The position numbers and the translations under genes are program-made. A stretch of DNA of 64,000 nucleotides, taken from the NCBI RefSeq assembly GCF_007859295.1, contig NZ_VOHB01000002.1:1551624-1615623 (forward strand). The letters are read 5' to 3'. Positions 45,458 through 54,963 of this stretch are shown here, in pieces. Below the pieces are notes generated by a model. That model saw nothing but the letters and a program-made list of their open reading frames with translations, made no database searches and was not told the origin of the DNA. Origin of the DNA: Planococcus sp. CPCC 101016. Lineage in GTDB: Bacteria; Bacillota; Bacilli; Bacillales_A; Planococcaceae. How positions within the stretch are numbered: position 1 is the first letter of the stretch; the number at the start of each line of letters is the position of its first letter.

Positions 45458-45561
45458 TAGGAGACTTGCAGGAACGCTAAGAATTCAGCCGCCGATTTGC
45501 CGTATATTTGAAGCACAATCAAGAACACAGTAAGCATGAAATAGGATTTTTTAAAAATTTC

Positions 45562-45570
45562 TGGTATAGT
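45562..45570 (+). promoter_or_regulatory. Extended -10 promoter of the panC leader
   Basis: TG-G-TATAGT, about 194 bases before the panC start. Confidence 0.5.
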
Positions 45571-45576
45571 GTTTTT

Positions 45577-45716
45577 AACGGGCAGTATCGCTTGCGAACT
45601 GCACCGAACAACCGCAATACACTCAAAATTCATAGTAATCAGTTCTGCCTTGATCAGTAACGCGACAGGGACGGAGGAAACCGAACGCACATTTTACTGT
45701 CCTTCTGTCTTTTTTT
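45577..45716 (+). ncRNA. Putative attenuated 5' leader of panCD
   Basis: Between birA and panC (306 bases, no gene) an extended -10 is followed by hairpin GCAGT-A-TCG-CTTG-CGA-ACTGC (45582-45602, with one bulged A), an alternative pairing GAACTG (45596-45601)/CAGTTC (45640-45645), and a terminator-like stem GACAGGGAC (45664-45672)/GTCCTTCTGTC (45699-45709) followed by seven T. The layout is that of a riboswitch or attenuator. The pan motif known upstream of pantothenate genes in Firmicutes is a candidate, but I cannot confirm its consensus. T-box hallmarks are absent. Confidence 0.42.
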
Positions 45717-45763
45717 GGCGGAAGGGCTTTTTATATGGTTTTCTTCCTGAGAGGAGAGATAAA

Positions 45764-46600
45764 ATGTTGATTTTACAGACGGTGAATGAGCTTAAAGAAT
45801 GGGTTCAGAACACCAAAATAGCTGGCCAGACAATTGGACTTGTGCCGACTATGGGCTTTTTGCATGAAGGGCATCTGTCTTTAGTGGAAAAAGCAAAGGC
45901 GGAAAACGACAAAGTGATCATGAGTATTTTCGTCAATCCCGCTCAGTTTGGGCCGAACGAGGATTTTGACCGTTATCCGAGAAATCTGGAGCGCGATCAG
46001 CAGCTTGCTGAAGGGGCAGGAACCGATGTCATTTTTGCCCCCAATGTTGAAGAAATGTACCCGCGTGAAAGCCAAATTAAACTAACTGCTGGTGCCCAGG
46101 CAGATGTGCTTTGCGGTGCCAAGAGACCCGGTCATTTTGATGGCGTCCTGAAAGTGGTCACGAAACTGTTTCATTTAACCGAGGCGAATCTGGCTTATTT
46201 TGGCCAAAAAGATGCGCAGCAATTGGCGATTATCGAATCATTGGTTGAAGATTTTAATTTTCCAATGGCTATTCGAAGAGGCAAAACCATAAGGGAAGAG
46301 GACGGTCTGGCGAAAAGCTCCCGCAATGTCTATTTGAGCAAAGCAGAACGAGGCGAAGCACCTCATTTGAAAAAAGCATTGGAAATGGGAAAAAAGGCAT
46401 TTTTGCAAGGGCAGGATCCAATCGGACCCATGACAACCTATTTGAACGACAATACGTCTGGGAAAATCGATTACATTGAGCTATTGGATTATCCGACATT
46501 AACGAGCGAAATCCAAAACGATGCTATTTTGGCTTTGGCCGTGCAGTTTGAAAAAGCGCGTTTGATCGATAATATTATTTTTAACCCAAAGGAGAACTGA
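45764..46600 (+). CDS. panC: Pantothenate synthetase
   Basis: ATP-dependent joining of pantoate and beta-alanine. It is 278 residues with the HIGH-like site MGFLHEGH at 30-37, FVNPAQFGPNEDFDRYPR, the KVVTKLF region, FGQKDAQQ and REEDGLAKSSRN (a Lys where many have Met). ATG 45764 follows GAGGAGAG; the frame runs open for 65 codons upstream through the leader. panB is absent from its usual place before panC. Confidence 0.95.
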   Translation: MLILQTVNELKEWVQNTKIAGQTIGLVPTMGFLHEGHLSLVEKAKAENDKVIMSIFVNPAQFGPNEDFDRYPRNLERDQQLAEGAGTDVIFAPNVEEMYPRESQIKLTAGAQADVLCGAKRPGHFDGVLKVVTKLFHLTEANLAYFGQKDAQQLAIIESLVEDFNFPMAIRRGKTIREEDGLAKSSRNVYLSKAERGEAPHLKKALEMGKKAFLQGQDPIGPMTTYLNDNTSGKIDYIELLDYPTLTSEIQNDAILALAVQFEKARLIDNIIFNPKEN

Positions 46601-46603
46601 CCC

Positions 46604-46987
46604 ATGCTTAGAATGATGCTCAATTCAAAAATCCACCGTGCGACGGTGACAGAAGCCGATTTAAATTATGTGGGAAGCATTACCATCGACCAGGATTTGC
46701 TGGATGTTGTCGGAATGCTGGCCAATGAAAAAGTCCATATCGTTAATAATAACAACGGTGCCCGTTTTGAAACTTATATCATTGCCGGAGAACGCGGCAG
46801 CGGGGTCATTTGTGTCAACGGAGCGGCAGCACGCCTCGTGCAGCGTGGGGATATTGTCATTATCCTTTCCTATGCCTATGTCATGAACGAAAATGCCCGC
46901 GAACACAAACCGACTGTCGCCATTATGGACGCTGACAATCAAATCAAAGAAATCATCCACTACGAGCCCGAAGCGACCGTCATGTAA
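46604..46987 (+). CDS. panD: Aspartate 1-decarboxylase
   Basis: Pyruvoyl enzyme making beta-alanine for pantothenate. It is 127 residues. The self-cleavage site is G24-S25 (YVGSITID), which generates the pyruvoyl group. It follows panC after three bases and ends at a terminator. Confidence 0.96.
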   Translation: MLRMMLNSKIHRATVTEADLNYVGSITIDQDLLDVVGMLANEKVHIVNNNNGARFETYIIAGERGSGVICVNGAAARLVQRGDIVIILSYAYVMNENAREHKPTVAIMDADNQIKEIIHYEPEATVM

Positions 46988-46993
46988 ATTGAA

Positions 46994-47024
46994 AGCCTCC
47001 AAACTATTTGGAGGCTGTTTTCTT
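46994..47024 (+). terminator. Terminator after panCD
   Basis: AGCCTCCAAA / TTTGGAGGCT with loop CTA, followed by GTTTTCTTTT. Confidence 0.85.
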
Positions 47025-47086
47025 TTAGCTGAATAACCAAAAAAGAAGATTGAATTTTCATCTTGAAAGCGGAAAAGCGTAGGATA

Positions 47087-47095
47087 TGTTACAAT
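47087..47095 (+). promoter_or_regulatory. Extended -10 promoter of dinG
   Basis: TG-T-TACAAT, 36 bases before the dinG ATG. TTGAAA at 47063 is too far for a standard spacer to this -10. Confidence 0.42.
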
Positions 47096-47130
47096 TTTTT
47101 TAGGCAATCACCTAAGAAAGAGGGGCTAAA

Positions 47131-49893
47131 ATGAACACGCAAAAGTATGTCGTTGTCGATATTGAAACAACGGGCCATTCCCCTGCAAAAGGTGACCGGA
47201 TCATTCAACTCGCAATGGTAACAATTGAGAACGGTGTAATAACCGATACATATACGACATTCATTAATCCGGGACGCACAATCCCCTTATTTATACAGGA
47301 TTTAACGAACATCACTAATGAAGATGTAGCAGATGCTAAAGCTTTTGAATTTTATGCGGAAACAGTTTTTGAAAAAATGCAGGATGCTATTTTTGTGGCG
47401 CATAACACTAATTTCGATCTGCCGTTTCTGCAGGCGGAGTTAAAACGCAGCGGTTTGCCGAGATGGCATGGTATCACGATGGATACGGTGGAACTGGTCC
47501 GCCTGATGTACCCTACGGCGTTCAGCTATAAATTGCAGGACATCACATCGGAGCTGGGGATTCCATTGGAAAGTGCACACCGTGCAGACGATGATGCAAT
47601 GGCTACTGCGCTGTTGTTTTTGCGTGCCAAAAATGACTTGGAGTCTTTGCCATATGATACCTTAACCTTTCTCCATAAGCGGTCTTTCCAGTTGAAATCG
47701 GATTTGTCCAGATTGTTCTTTGAATTGACCCAGAAAAAAAGGAATGCTCAGGCTGATTATTTCGATCGCTTCCAAGGAATTCCGTTGAAACCCAAAAAAA
47801 CATTTACGGCGGATCTTGACACGCAGGAATCCTTGCCGCGCGATTGGCGGGATGGACTTGAAACGGTCTTTCCGAATTTCGAAAAAAGACCGAGCCAATA
47901 CGGCATGATGTCTTCAATCGAGGATGCTCTAATTAATAAAAAAGAGCTGGTAATTGAAGCTTCAACAGGCATGGGGAAAACCATTGCTTATTTGTTGCCG
48001 GCAGTCAATCATGCCCTCAAAACCGGTAAGCAAGTAATGATCAGCACTTATACAACCCATCTGCAGGATCAGCTGGTGCTGAAAGAAGGACGTATGGTCG
48101 AAGCCTTTATCGGTTCACCTGTCCGGATCTCATTGATCAAAGGTTTGTCGCATTATATTGACTTGGCTCGCTTTGTCGAGTTGCTGCAGGGCGACGATGA
48201 ATCCTACGACGAGACTTTCACCATCATGCAGGTACTGGTCTGGCTGACGACTACAGAAACAGGCGATTTAAATGAAATCAATTCATCGAGCGGCGGCCAA
48301 TTTGTGTTGGATAAGATTCGACGTTCCCATATACGCAAACTGTCGAAGCAGGAAAAGAAAGCGGATTTTTATGAATTTGCGTTAAAGCAGGCGCAGCATG
48401 CCCATATTATCGTGACAAATCATGCATTCCTGCTGAATCAGCATTTGAGCAAAAAGTCGATTTTGGCTAATGTCGATGCTTATATTTGGGATGAGGCTCA
48501 CCAAGTTGTCCAAGCGGCCGTTTCACAGCATGAAAAAACCTTCGTTTATACACAATGGAAGTATATTTTTGGCCAAATCGGCAGTTTGGATGATCAGCAA
48601 TTATTCGCAGCACTTTACAAGACAGCAGACAGAACGGGATTTTCAACCATTCCCGAATTGCTGAAGCTGGAGTCGCTGTTCCTGAAATTCACATCGCTGT
48701 TCGACGAAGTTTCAACTTTGATGGCCAACGAATTCTCTGCCAGGTTTGCTTCAAGCCGACACAAAAAAAATGCATCGCTTTTAAGCGAGCTGTCACTTGA
48801 AGATGTTCGGTTCTTGGAATTGCTGCGCTATTTAAATGAATGGATCGATTTGTCACAATTGATTTTGCAGAAAGCTGAACGATTGACGGAAAAAACCATC
48901 CAGGATCAATTGACAATTGCAGACTGGCGTTATTGGACCGAAGAAATGATGGTCAAAGCAGTCGAATTCAGTGAGATTTTCGTCTTTCCGTTGACAGATG
49001 AAGTAAGTTGGATCGAAGGGGATATGAGAAGTCTGCCGACTAGCCTGTCCTTGTATAAGAGGCCATTTGCCGTTGCGTCACTGGTGGACAAGGTAGTGGC
49101 TTCTGCACGCGAAGACAAGGCGATTATCTGGTTATCCGGCACGATGACCGTTCCTGCCAATGATCGCTTTATCATCAATCAAATCGGTATTCCGCAGCAT
49201 GTGCCGATACTGAAATTCGAACCGCCAAAAGATTTTTACCAAGGAGCTCACGTCTATATAGTGGAAGACATGCCGGATATTCAGCAGGTGTCCCAGCATG
49301 AATACATCGAATCGGTGGCGGATGCGGTAATTCAGACCGTCATTGTGACAGAAGGACGCTGCTTTGTGCTCTTTACTTCACAGGATATGCTTCGGAAAAC
49401 TGTGGACTTGATTCAGGATACGGGTTTATTGGACGATTATATGTTGTTTGCACAAGGCATTTCATCAGGAAGCCGAATGAAATTATTGAAGTCGTTCCAG
49501 CGATTTCAGAAATCGGTGCTGTTTGGCACCAATAGTTTCTGGGAAGGCGTCGATGTGCCGGGGGATGCATTGCGTGCTGTAGTAGTGGTGCGTTTGCCAT
49601 TCACATCTCCCGACGAACCGATTTTCAAGGCGCGTTCTGAGATCATTACGCGCGAAGGCGTCAATCCGTTCCTGCAGTATGCATTGCCTGAAGCCGTACT
49701 GCGTTTACGGCAAGGCTTTGGTCGATTAATCCGGTCAAAAAATGACAAGGGCCTGTTTATCGTACTGGACAGGAGAATTGAGACAAAATCGTATGGCAGG
49801 GAATTTATAAGCGCTTTGCCGAAAGTCAAAGTATCCAAAGTGTCTTTAGAAATGATGGTAACCGATATTGAAGCTTGGTATAATAAGCAATGA
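47131..49893 (+). CDS. dinG: DinG-family exonuclease/helicase
   Basis: A 920-residue Firmicutes DinG: an N-terminal DnaQ-like DEDDh exonuclease (D10 and E12 in VVVDIETTG; HNTNFDLPFL; HRADDDAMAT) fused to an XPD/DinG-like superfamily 2 helicase domain with Walker A EASTGMGKT (K283) and DEAH at 454-457, SGTM-type motif, and C-terminal QGFGRLIRSKNDKG. The iron-sulfur cysteines of E. coli DinG are not evident. Likely acts in DNA repair as a 3'-5' exonuclease. Begins a run to ypoC. Confidence 0.94.
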   Translation: MNTQKYVVVDIETTGHSPAKGDRIIQLAMVTIENGVITDTYTTFINPGRTIPLFIQDLTNITNEDVADAKAFEFYAETVFEKMQDAIFVAHNTNFDLPFLQAELKRSGLPRWHGITMDTVELVRLMYPTAFSYKLQDITSELGIPLESAHRADDDAMATALLFLRAKNDLESLPYDTLTFLHKRSFQLKSDLSRLFFELTQKKRNAQADYFDRFQGIPLKPKKTFTADLDTQESLPRDWRDGLETVFPNFEKRPSQYGMMSSIEDALINKKELVIEASTGMGKTIAYLLPAVNHALKTGKQVMISTYTTHLQDQLVLKEGRMVEAFIGSPVRISLIKGLSHYIDLARFVELLQGDDESYDETFTIMQVLVWLTTTETGDLNEINSSSGGQFVLDKIRRSHIRKLSKQEKKADFYEFALKQAQHAHIIVTNHAFLLNQHLSKKSILANVDAYIWDEAHQVVQAAVSQHEKTFVYTQWKYIFGQIGSLDDQQLFAALYKTADRTGFSTIPELLKLESLFLKFTSLFDEVSTLMANEFSARFASSRHKKNASLLSELSLEDVRFLELLRYLNEWIDLSQLILQKAERLTEKTIQDQLTIADWRYWTEEMMVKAVEFSEIFVFPLTDEVSWIEGDMRSLPTSLSLYKRPFAVASLVDKVVASAREDKAIIWLSGTMTVPANDRFIINQIGIPQHVPILKFEPPKDFYQGAHVYIVEDMPDIQQVSQHEYIESVADAVIQTVIVTEGRCFVLFTSQDMLRKTVDLIQDTGLLDDYMLFAQGISSGSRMKLLKSFQRFQKSVLFGTNSFWEGVDVPGDALRAVVVVRLPFTSPDEPIFKARSEIITREGVNPFLQYALPEAVLRLRQGFGRLIRSKNDKGLFIVLDRRIETKSYGREFISALPKVKVSKVSLEMMVTDIEAWYNKQ

Positions 49894-49917
49894 ACTAACG
49901 AAAGGAAGGGCATATAC

Positions 49918-50088
49918 ATGGAATCGAAAATTGAAGTAATTTCTACAGTGGAACTTACGTACCAAACAGATTTATATAAAGTAGTTGATGCCTTAAACCG
50001 CACCTTAAAAGACAAGAATTTGATGTTCGGCTTGGCACTCGACAAGGAAGACTCTGAAAAAGCGATTTTTACAATATATAAAACATAG
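49918..50088 (+). CDS. ypmA: Small protein YpmA (DUF4264)
   Basis: A 56-residue protein beginning MESKIEVIST and ending AIFTIYKT, with KNLMFGLALDKED in the middle; it resembles B. subtilis YpmA, and gene order (dinG-ypmA-ypmB-aspB) agrees. Function unknown. AAAGGAAGGG lies seven bases before the ATG. It is short enough to be missed by size-limited gene finding. Confidence 0.87.
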   Translation: MESKIEVISTVELTYQTDLYKVVDALNRTLKDKNLMFGLALDKEDSEKAIFTIYKT

Positions 50089-50096
50089 GTGATCAG

Positions 50097-50573
50097 ATGA
50101 GACAATGGATTACATTCATACTCGGGTTTTTATCTTTCTTGGCAGTCGCCATAATCATCTTGGTTTTATATGTGGGCAATAAACCTTATTCAGAAACGGA
50201 AAAAGAAGCTATTGACCGAGCGAAAAGCGAGCAGCTGATCGAAGAAGTGGAGCGGGCTTACGTTTATACCAGCTCTATGGCTGCTGTGACGATACTTGGG
50301 ACGAATAATGAGGGCGAATTAACGGCTGTTTTTGTTCCGGAAGCCGAGGGCAAGATGCAGGCGATTCCGTTAGAGGACAAGATAACGGCTCAACAGGCAC
50401 GTGATATTGCACTTGATGAAATGGAAGTCAAAGAAATCCTGCATACCAAACTTGGCATGGAAAGTGAAGGTCCGGTTTGGGAAATCGCTTTTTTGAATAA
50501 AGAGGACAGCTTGAATTATGTCTATTTGTCAGCAAGCGACGGAACTTGGTGGAAACGCATATTGAATTTGTGA
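50097..50573 (+). CDS. ypmB: YpmB family membrane-anchored protein (DUF5590)
   Basis: A 158-residue protein with one N-terminal membrane span (about 5-27) and an extracytoplasmic domain resembling the PepSY-like fold (AQQARDIALDEMEVKEIL and PVWEIAFLNKED...YVYLSASDG). Function unknown. It lies between ypmA and aspB as in B. subtilis. Confidence 0.83.
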   Translation: MRQWITFILGFLSFLAVAIIILVLYVGNKPYSETEKEAIDRAKSEQLIEEVERAYVYTSSMAAVTILGTNNEGELTAVFVPEAEGKMQAIPLEDKITAQQARDIALDEMEVKEILHTKLGMESEGPVWEIAFLNKEDSLNYVYLSASDGTWWKRILNL

Positions 50574-50588
50574 AAGGGCGGAAAAAAT

Positions 50589-51779
50589 TTGACCAACTTA
50601 GCGAATCGTGTACAAACTCTAACACCTTCAACAACTTTGGCTATTACTGCAAAAGCAAATGAATTAAAAGCACAGGGAGTGGATGTCATCGGTCTTGGTG
50701 CCGGTGAACCGGATTACAACACGCCGGCGAACATCCTTGAAGCGGCTTATCAGTCCATGAAAGACGGCAAGACAAAATACACTCCAGCAGGCGGACTTCC
50801 AGCGTTAAAAGAAGCCATCATCAATAAATTGCAGAGAGATCAGCAATTGAGCTATCAGCCGAAAGAAGTCATGGTCGGCATTGGTGCTAAGCATGTTCTC
50901 TATACTTTATTCCAGGTTCTGCTGAATGAAGGCGATGAAGTGATCATTCCGATTCCTTATTGGGTGAGTTATCCTGAGCAAGTAAAATTGGCACAAGGCG
51001 TTCCGGTATACATAGAAGCGACAGCCAGCCAGGAATACAAGATCTCTCCTCAGCAATTGAGGGAAGCTATTACTGACCGGACGAAAGCAGTAATCATCAA
51101 TACACCGAGCAATCCAACAGGCATGATTTATTCAAAAGAGGAGTTGGAAGCACTGGCAGAAGTCTGCCGTGAATTCGATATCCTGATTGTGTCAGATGAA
51201 ATTTATGAGAAGTTAATCTATGGAGATGTCACTCATACTTCAGTCGCGACTCTTTCAGAAGATGCAAAAAATCGCACCGTTCTAATCAATGGGGTTTCAA
51301 AATCCCACTCGATGACTGGGTGGCGGATTGGATATGCAGCAGGTGAAGCCAAGTTGATCAAAGCGATGACGGATTTGGCGAGCCATTCTACCTCTAATCC
51401 GACAACAACTTCGCAATATGCAGCAATTGAAGCTTATAATGGACCACAGGACACGGTAGAGGAAATGCGGCAGGCATTTGAAAGACGCCTGAATGCGATT
51501 TTCCCGAAACTGCAGGCGATTCCAGGCTTTAAAGTATTGCGCCCTCAAGGAGCGTTTTATCTATTGCCTGATGTTTCAGAAGCTGCAGCAAAAACCGCCT
51601 ATGCATCTGTTGACGACTTCGTCACGGCTTTATTGACGGAAGCGAACGTAGCGGTCATTCCGGGTTCAGGCTTCGGTGCGCATTCTACCATCCGTCTGTC
51701 TTATGCAACGTCGCTTGAAACTTTGACAGAAGCTGTTGAACGGATCCATCAATTTGTATCATCAAAATGGAAAGACTAA
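50589..51779 (+). CDS. aspB: Aspartate aminotransferase (class I, TTG start)
   Basis: PLP enzyme exchanging aspartate/oxaloacetate with 2-oxoglutarate/glutamate. It is 396 residues. GLGAGEPDYNTP, NTPSNPTGMIYS, SDEIYEKLIY and the PLP lysine in NGVSKSHSMTGWRIGY are typical of subgroup Ib. The start is TTG; the sequence GGGCGG lies about eight bases upstream. Placed before asnS, so aspartate and asparaginyl-tRNA supply are linked. Confidence 0.95.
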   Translation: MTNLANRVQTLTPSTTLAITAKANELKAQGVDVIGLGAGEPDYNTPANILEAAYQSMKDGKTKYTPAGGLPALKEAIINKLQRDQQLSYQPKEVMVGIGAKHVLYTLFQVLLNEGDEVIIPIPYWVSYPEQVKLAQGVPVYIEATASQEYKISPQQLREAITDRTKAVIINTPSNPTGMIYSKEELEALAEVCREFDILIVSDEIYEKLIYGDVTHTSVATLSEDAKNRTVLINGVSKSHSMTGWRIGYAAGEAKLIKAMTDLASHSTSNPTTTSQYAAIEAYNGPQDTVEEMRQAFERRLNAIFPKLQAIPGFKVLRPQGAFYLLPDVSEAAAKTAYASVDDFVTALLTEANVAVIPGSGFGAHSTIRLSYATSLETLTEAVERIHQFVSSKWKD

Positions 51780-51810
51780 GACAACCTAATTCTTTGGAGG
51801 CTATCGCTGG

Positions 51811-53106
51811 ATGAAAAAAATTACCATTGCCGAAATGGCTAAATATAACGGACAAACAATTAAACTAGGAGCTTGGATCGCCAATAAGCGCTCAAGTGGA
51901 AAAATTGCTTTCCTGCAGCTGCGTGACGGATCTGGATTTGTACAGGGCGTTGTTGTGAAAGCCGAAGTGGGAGATGAAATTTTCGCAGCAGCCAAAGCAT
52001 TGACACAGGAAACCTCGCTGTATGTAACAGGAGAAGTAAAAGAAGATGAGCGTTCAGCATTCGGATACGAATTGGCTGTAACAGGCATTGAAGTGATTCA
52101 AGAAGCAAAAGACTTTCCAATTACACCAAAAGAGCATGGGACGGAATTCCTGATGGATAACCGCCATCTTTGGCTGCGTTCACGCAGACAGCATGCCATC
52201 ATGAAAATCCGAAACGAAATTATTCGTGCGACTTACGAATTTTTCAATGAAAATGGCTTTGTAAAAGTGGATCCCCCAATTTTGACGGGTTCATCTCCTG
52301 AAGGAACTTCGGAATTGTTTGCTACAAAATATTTTGACGAGGACGCTTATTTGTCGCAATCCGGCCAGTTGTATATGGAAGCTGCTGCAATGGCACTTGG
52401 AAAAGTATTTTCTTTTGGACCGACTTTCCGTGCAGAAAAATCCAAAACACGCCGTCACTTGATCGAATTTTGGATGATCGAACCAGAAATGGCGTTCATG
52501 GAACATGAAGAAAGCCTGGAAGTTCAGGAGCAATACGTCTCGCATATCGTTCAGTCCGTATTGACTAACTGCAAATTGGAATTGGAACGTCTAGAAAGAG
52601 ACGTATCGAAACTTGAAAAAATAAAAGCGCCATTCCCACGCGTTTCTTATGATGATGCCATCAAGTGGTTGAATGAAAACGGCTTTGACGACATCAAATG
52701 GGGCGAAGACTTTGGCGCGCCGCATGAAACGGCTTTAGCAGAAAGCTATGATATGCCGATTTTTATTACCAATTACCCGATTGGAATCAAGCCATTCTAT
52801 ATGCAGCCGCATCCGGAACGTGATGATGTTGTACTGTGTGCGGATATGATCGCACCAGAGGGTTACGGAGAAATAATCGGTGGTTCTGAACGGATTCATG
52901 ACTATGACTTGATGAAACAGCGGATTCAAGAACATGGCCTAGATGAAGATGCATATGTCTGGTATTTGGATCTGAGCAAATTTGGTGCTGTTCCGCATTC
53001 CGGTTTCGGTTTGGGTCTTGAACGAACGGTAGCTTGGATCAGCGGTGTTGAACATGTCAGAGAATCTATTCCGTTCCCTCGCTTATTAAACCGGTTGTAT
53101 CCATAA
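51811..53106 (+). CDS. asnS: Asparaginyl-tRNA synthetase
   Basis: Class IIb synthetase charging tRNA-Asn. It is 431 residues: N-terminal OB-fold anticodon domain (about 1-110), motif 2 [25 protein letters not shown] (cited in part) and motif 3 [19 protein letters not shown] precedes the ATG. No T-box leader is present; only 31 bases separate it from aspB. Confidence 0.96.
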   Translation: MKKITIAEMAKYNGQTIKLGAWIANKRSSGKIAFLQLRDGSGFVQGVVVKAEVGDEIFAAAKALTQETSLYVTGEVKEDERSAFGYELAVTGIEVIQEAKDFPITPKEHGTEFLMDNRHLWLRSRRQHAIMKIRNEIIRATYEFFNENGFVKVDPPILTGSSPEGTSELFATKYFDEDAYLSQSGQLYMEAAAMALGKVFSFGPTFRAEKSKTRRHLIEFWMIEPEMAFMEHEESLEVQEQYVSHIVQSVLTNCKLELERLERDVSKLEKIKAPFPRVSYDDAIKWLNENGFDDIKWGEDFGAPHETALAESYDMPIFITNYPIGIKPFYMQPHPERDDVVLCADMIAPEGYGEIIGGSERIHDYDLMKQRIQEHGLDEDAYVWYLDLSKFGAVPHSGFGLGLERTVAWISGVEHVRESIPFPRLLNRLYP

Positions 53107-53206
53107 ATAAAAGCTGCATCAAACGGGATTTTCTTTAACTCTACTTACCGACTTATCTCTTGTAATATAAATGATGAAAATAAATAAATGGAAAGGTGGT
53201 TGGGAT

Positions 53207-53908
53207 ATGAAACAACCTAATCGGCTGCAAACGTGGATCGAGCAGGGAAATGTTAACATTTCCCAGCTTTTTTTTCAGTTTTATAAAGAACTGAAGATTA
53301 CAGACGAAGAAGCCATGCTGCTTATGCATATTCAGGCGTTTCAACAAACCGGAAACCAGTTTCCGACGCCCGATGAAATCGGTGAGCGTATGATGACTTC
53401 GCAAAAAAGCGTAACGACCATGCTGCAGAAATTAATGCAGCAAGGATATTTGGCCATAGAACAAACGACAGAAAATGACGTGCTGTCAGAAATTATTTCC
53501 CTTCAGCCTTTATGGGATCGATTGCTGGATTGTGTTTACAAAGAACAGCATGAAGTGAAAGAAAATAGTCAAAAGGAATTGGAAGGGGAAATTTTTCAGT
53601 TATTCGAACAGGAATTTGGCCGTTTTCTTTCTCCAATGGAAATCGAAACCATTTCGATGTGGATGGACCAGGACGGCCATACACCGGAAGTGATCCGGAT
53701 GGCGTTAAAAGAGGCGGTCATTTCCCAAAAAATCAGCCTGCGTTATGTAGATCGAATTTTATTCGAGTGGAAAAAGAAAAATATTAAAACCTCTACACAA
53801 GTAACCAAGCACGCTAGCTCTTTCAGAGAGAAAAATATTCGGATTCAGCCGACAGAGAACGTGGCAAAAAAAGTTCAGTTTTACAATTGGCTGGAAGACC
53901 GCAATTAG
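53207..53908 (+). CDS. dnaD: DNA replication initiation protein DnaD
   Basis: Primosomal protein that loads helicase with DnaB and DnaI at origins and restart sites. It is 233 residues: a winged-helix N-terminal DDBH1-type domain (about 1-110) and a C-terminal DDBH2 domain (about 125-200) containing the YxxxIL-like RYVDRILFEWKKKNIKT (cited in part). ATG 53207 follows AAAGGTGG; the frame begins 12 codons earlier. nth follows 12 bases later. Confidence 0.92.
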   Translation: MKQPNRLQTWIEQGNVNISQLFFQFYKELKITDEEAMLLMHIQAFQQTGNQFPTPDEIGERMMTSQKSVTTMLQKLMQQGYLAIEQTTENDVLSEIISLQPLWDRLLDCVYKEQHEVKENSQKELEGEIFQLFEQEFGRFLSPMEIETISMWMDQDGHTPEVIRMALKEAVISQKISLRYVDRILFEWKKKNIKTSTQVTKHASSFREKNIRIQPTENVAKKVQFYNWLEDRN

Positions 53909-53920
53909 AAGGTGAAGTAA

Positions 53921-54601
53921 ATGATGTCAAAAAAAGAATGGCTTGCCTGTCTTGATGAAATGGATTTGATGTTTCCGGATGCCCATTGTGAATTGGTGCA
54001 TCAAAATCCTTTCGATTTATTGATTGCGACACTCTTGTCTGCTCAATGTACAGACAAGCTCGTGAACCGGGTGACGGCCGATTTATTCCAGAAATACCAT
54101 ACACCTGAGGACTATGTATCCGTCTCTTTGGAAGAATTGCAACAGGATATCCGCTCGATTGGCTTGTTCCGCAATAAGGCTAAAAATATCCAGGCGCTCA
54201 GCCGGATTCTGATTGAGGAACATGGCAGCATGGTACCGCCTGACAGGGACCTCTTAATGACGCTTCCAGGGGTCGGACGGAAAACAGCCAATGTGGTCGT
54301 TTCTGTAGCATTTGGCATCCCAGCACTAGCAGTGGATACGCATGTTGAGCGGGTAGCAAAACGGCTGGGATTGAATCGCTGGAAAGACAATCCGCTGCAA
54401 GTGGAAGAGACCATTATGAAAAAAACACCGGCTGATGACTGGTCCAAGACACATCACCAAATCATCTTTTTTGGGCGCTATCACTGCAAATCGCAAAATC
54501 CGGGATGCCACATCTGCCCATTGTTTGACAGATGTAGGGAAGGGCAGAAGCGTGAGAAAAAAGGACTTGTTAAACGTGAAATCGTTACAGAGATTAACTA
54601 A
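53921..54601 (+). CDS. nth: Endonuclease III
   Basis: DNA glycosylase/AP lyase for oxidised pyrimidines. It is 226 residues: helix-hairpin-helix LPGVGRKTANVV with catalytic K121, D139 (AVDTHVERVA), and the [4Fe-4S] loop C189-X6-C196-X2-C199-X5-C205. Its end overlaps ypoC by about 50 bases. Nth beside dnaD is usual in Bacillales. Confidence 0.95.
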   Translation: MMSKKEWLACLDEMDLMFPDAHCELVHQNPFDLLIATLLSAQCTDKLVNRVTADLFQKYHTPEDYVSVSLEELQQDIRSIGLFRNKAKNIQALSRILIEEHGSMVPPDRDLLMTLPGVGRKTANVVVSVAFGIPALAVDTHVERVAKRLGLNRWKDNPLQVEETIMKKTPADDWSKTHHQIIFFGRYHCKSQNPGCHICPLFDRCREGQKREKKGLVKREIVTEIN

Positions 54602-54914
54602 TGAACAGGTTGACCCATTTTTTTTGGAATGGTCTCGCATATCCGCAGAACTTGCCACTTTGCATAAAGAGCGAAAAAAAGGAGCAAATACAGTCATCTT
54701 AACGGGAATTGAAGTATATAAGCGCCTATTGTCTTATTGTCGTGAAGCTTTGCAAGATGACGAGTTTCAGCCTTTAAATGGTTCTGAACGCTTGTCATTT
54801 ATTGAGGCTTCTCCAGGAGCCTATGCCGCTTATCGCCAGTTGGACGAACTGTTTACTGAATTAAGGAAGACTATTGCCAGAAAGCGGATTGAACTTAAAC
54901 GTTTAAACGAATAA
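54552..54914 (+). CDS. ypoC: YpoC-like protein of unknown function
   Basis: About 120 residues, helical and charged (VDPFFLEWSRISAELATLHKERKKGA cited in part). No known motif. Two GTG starts are plausible: 54552 (GGAAGGG seven bases upstream) and 54576 (AAGGA ten upstream); both lie inside nth. The name rests mainly on position between nth and ponA, as in B. subtilis. Confidence 0.7.
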   Translation: MRKKDLLNVKSLQRLTNEQVDPFFLEWSRISAELATLHKERKKGANTVILTGIEVYKRLLSYCREALQDDEFQPLNGSERLSFIEASPGAYAAYRQLDELFTELRKTIARKRIELKRLNE

Positions 54915-54925
54915 TACAAGAACAA

Positions 54926-54957
54926 AAACCCCCGAGTGCATGTGCACTCGGGGGTTT
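54926..54957. terminator. Shared terminator between ypoC and ponA
   Basis: A 15-bp perfect stem AAACCCCCGAGTGCA and complement with loop TG (or ATGT). It is symmetrical, with T/A on both sides, and serves both converging genes. Confidence 0.85.
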
Positions 54958-54963
54958 ACTGAT

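Noticed and set aside
45454-45690. Minus-strand frame in the birA-panC gap as a panB remnant or new gene
   Set aside because: No resemblance to PanB, no ribosome site, and it covers the leader hairpins.
45577-45716. T-box riboswitch before panC
   Set aside because: The bulge sequence resembling GGGTGGNACCGCG and the Stem I motifs are not found, although GGACGGAGGAAACCG is loosely similar.
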